From: an uncultured Bacilli bacterium
GTDB taxonomy: Bacteria; Bacillota_I; Bacilli_A; RF39; UBA660
Direction: 5' to 3'
DNA: 5,358 bases
NCBI GenBank assembly: GCA_947630205.1
Contig: CANRGW010000086.1
Coordinates: forward strand, 1 to 5,358
This document shows, in pieces, positions 4,599-5,358 of the stretch; the first letter of the stretch is position 1, and each line of letters starts with the position of its first letter. The position numbers and the translations under genes were made by a program. The notes beneath the pieces are model-generated. The model ran no database searches. It had not been told where the DNA came from and saw only the letters and a list, made by a program, of their open reading frames with translations.

Positions 4599-5358
4599 GT
4601 GAAAGCAATAATTAATGGAAAAATAATTTTAAAAGATAGAATATTGGAAGATAAAGTTCTTCTTTATTCTGATGTTATAGAAGGAATAGTTGCTAAAGAA
4701 GATATGCCAAGTGATTGTTCAATTATTGATGCGAAAGGTAATTATGTAGCCCCTGGTTTGATTGATTTACATATTCACGGCTATCTTGGAAAAGATGTAT
4801 GTGATGGAACGGAAGAGAGTCTTAGGACAATTGCTTTTGGTATTATTAAAAATGGCGTAACGGGCTTTTTACCAACAACGATGACGGTTGATAAGAAGAT
4901 TATTGAAAAATCCTTAAAGGTATGTAGGGCTTTAAAAGAAGAAAGTAAAACATGGAATGGTTCAACAATTTTAGGTGTTCATGCCGAAGGACCTTTTATA
5001 AATCCTAAGAAAAAAGGAGCCCAAGATGAGGCTTATATTTTAAAACCTGATGCGAAGTTTGTTAAAGAATATCAAGATATAATAAAAATAATTACACTCG
5101 CTCCCGAAATGGATGAAGATTTTAAAGCAATTTCGGAAATTAGAAGAGATACGGATGTTGTTATTTCAATGGGACATACCGATTCGGATTATGAAACGGC
5201 TTTAAAAGGAACGTATTTGGGAGTTCGTCATGCTACCCATATGTTTAATGCAATGAGTCCTTTAACCCAAAGAAATCCAGGAGTTGTAGGTGCTATTTTA
5301 AATTCTGATGTAAGTGCCGAATTGATAGTTGATACTTTCCATGTTAATAAAGCATTAT
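4599..5358 (+). CDS. nagA: N-acetylglucosamine-6-phosphate deacetylase (N-terminal part, cut by window end)
   Basis: This cytoplasmic amidohydrolase removes acetate from GlcNAc-6-phosphate to give glucosamine-6-phosphate, feeding both catabolism and cell-wall precursor supply. 253 codons are visible of the usual 370-390. The start is GTG at 4599, with an ideal SD AAGGAG (4586-4591) 7 bases upstream. Metal and active-site motifs are in order: H58 and H60 in GLIDLHIHG, E130 in GVHAEGPFI, H193 in SMGHTDSDYE, and H211 and H214 in HATHMFNAMSPL, with H248 in the substrate loop (DTFHV). The catalytic Asp lies past the window end. The H-x-H form at 58-60 matches Bacillus-type NagA rather than the Q-x-N of E. 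coli. The frame is intact throughout. It has its own promoter and no visible operon partner before it; nagB may lie downstream, outside the window. Confidence 0.96.
   Translation, partial: MKAIINGKIILKDRILEDKVLLYSDVIEGIVAKEDMPSDCSIIDAKGNYVAPGLIDLHIHGYLGKDVCDGTEESLRTIAFGIIKNGVTGFLPTTMTVDKKIIEKSLKVCRALKEESKTWNGSTILGVHAEGPFINPKKKGAQDEAYILKPDAKFVKEYQDIIKIITLAPEMDEDFKAISEIRRDTDVVISMGHTDSDYETALKGTYLGVRHATHMFNAMSPLTQRNPGVVGAILNSDVSAELIVDTFHVNKAL

Noticed and set aside
192..5358. Mollicute genetic code (TGA = Trp)
   Set aside because: Trp is encoded by TGG, all complete genes end in TAA, and no frame needs TGA read-through; cell-wall genes are also present.
1..5358. Mobile elements, CRISPR arrays or tRNA genes
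   Set aside because: No spaced repeats, transposase fragments or tRNA cloverleaf sequences were seen on either strand.

Overview
The window reads as a chromosomal segment of a low-GC Bacillota (Bacilli-type) bacterium. Supporting evidence: very AT-rich DNA; strong Shine-Dalgarno sites matching the Bacillus-type anti-SD; a class B (Bacillus-type) RNase P RNA; a T-box leader; a YneF/UPF0154 protein; and the rodZ-pgsA pair seen in Bacillus. Every complete gene ends in TAA, Trp is encoded by TGG, and no in-frame TGA is needed, so the genetic code looks standard. The presence of murI argues for a peptidoglycan-making cell. An uncultured gut-type Bacilli lineage would fit, but the exact taxon is not determined. 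All genes are on the + strand.

Layout. 1-165: 3' part of the RNase P RNA (5' end outside the window), with a small hairpin and T-run at its end. 192-1242: a RodZ-like helix-turn-helix/membrane protein overlapping pgsA (phosphatidylglycerophosphate synthase), closed by a terminator. 1291-1548: a good sigma-A promoter and yneF. 1553-1748: a T-box riboswitch whose apparent specifier is a serine codon (UCU). 1749-3540: a small RelA/SpoT-like HD hydrolase and serS (seryl-tRNA synthetase), followed by a long hairpin terminator. 3707-4426: murI (glutamate racemase), then a terminator. 4529-5358: a promoter and the first two thirds of nagA (GlcNAc-6-phosphate deacetylase), cut by the window end.

How the parts fit. 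rodZ/pgsA serve the envelope (morphogenesis and anionic phospholipid). The T-box should sense uncharged tRNA-Ser and raise expression of SerRS together with an HD protein related to small alarmone hydrolases, which would link tRNA charging to (p)ppGpp removal; the hydrolase specificity is inferred. murI supplies D-glutamate for the wall, and nagA recovers amino sugar. Most of the window is ordinary housekeeping DNA. The most interesting piece is the serine T-box with its unusual expression platform and the hydrolase-serS pair behind it.
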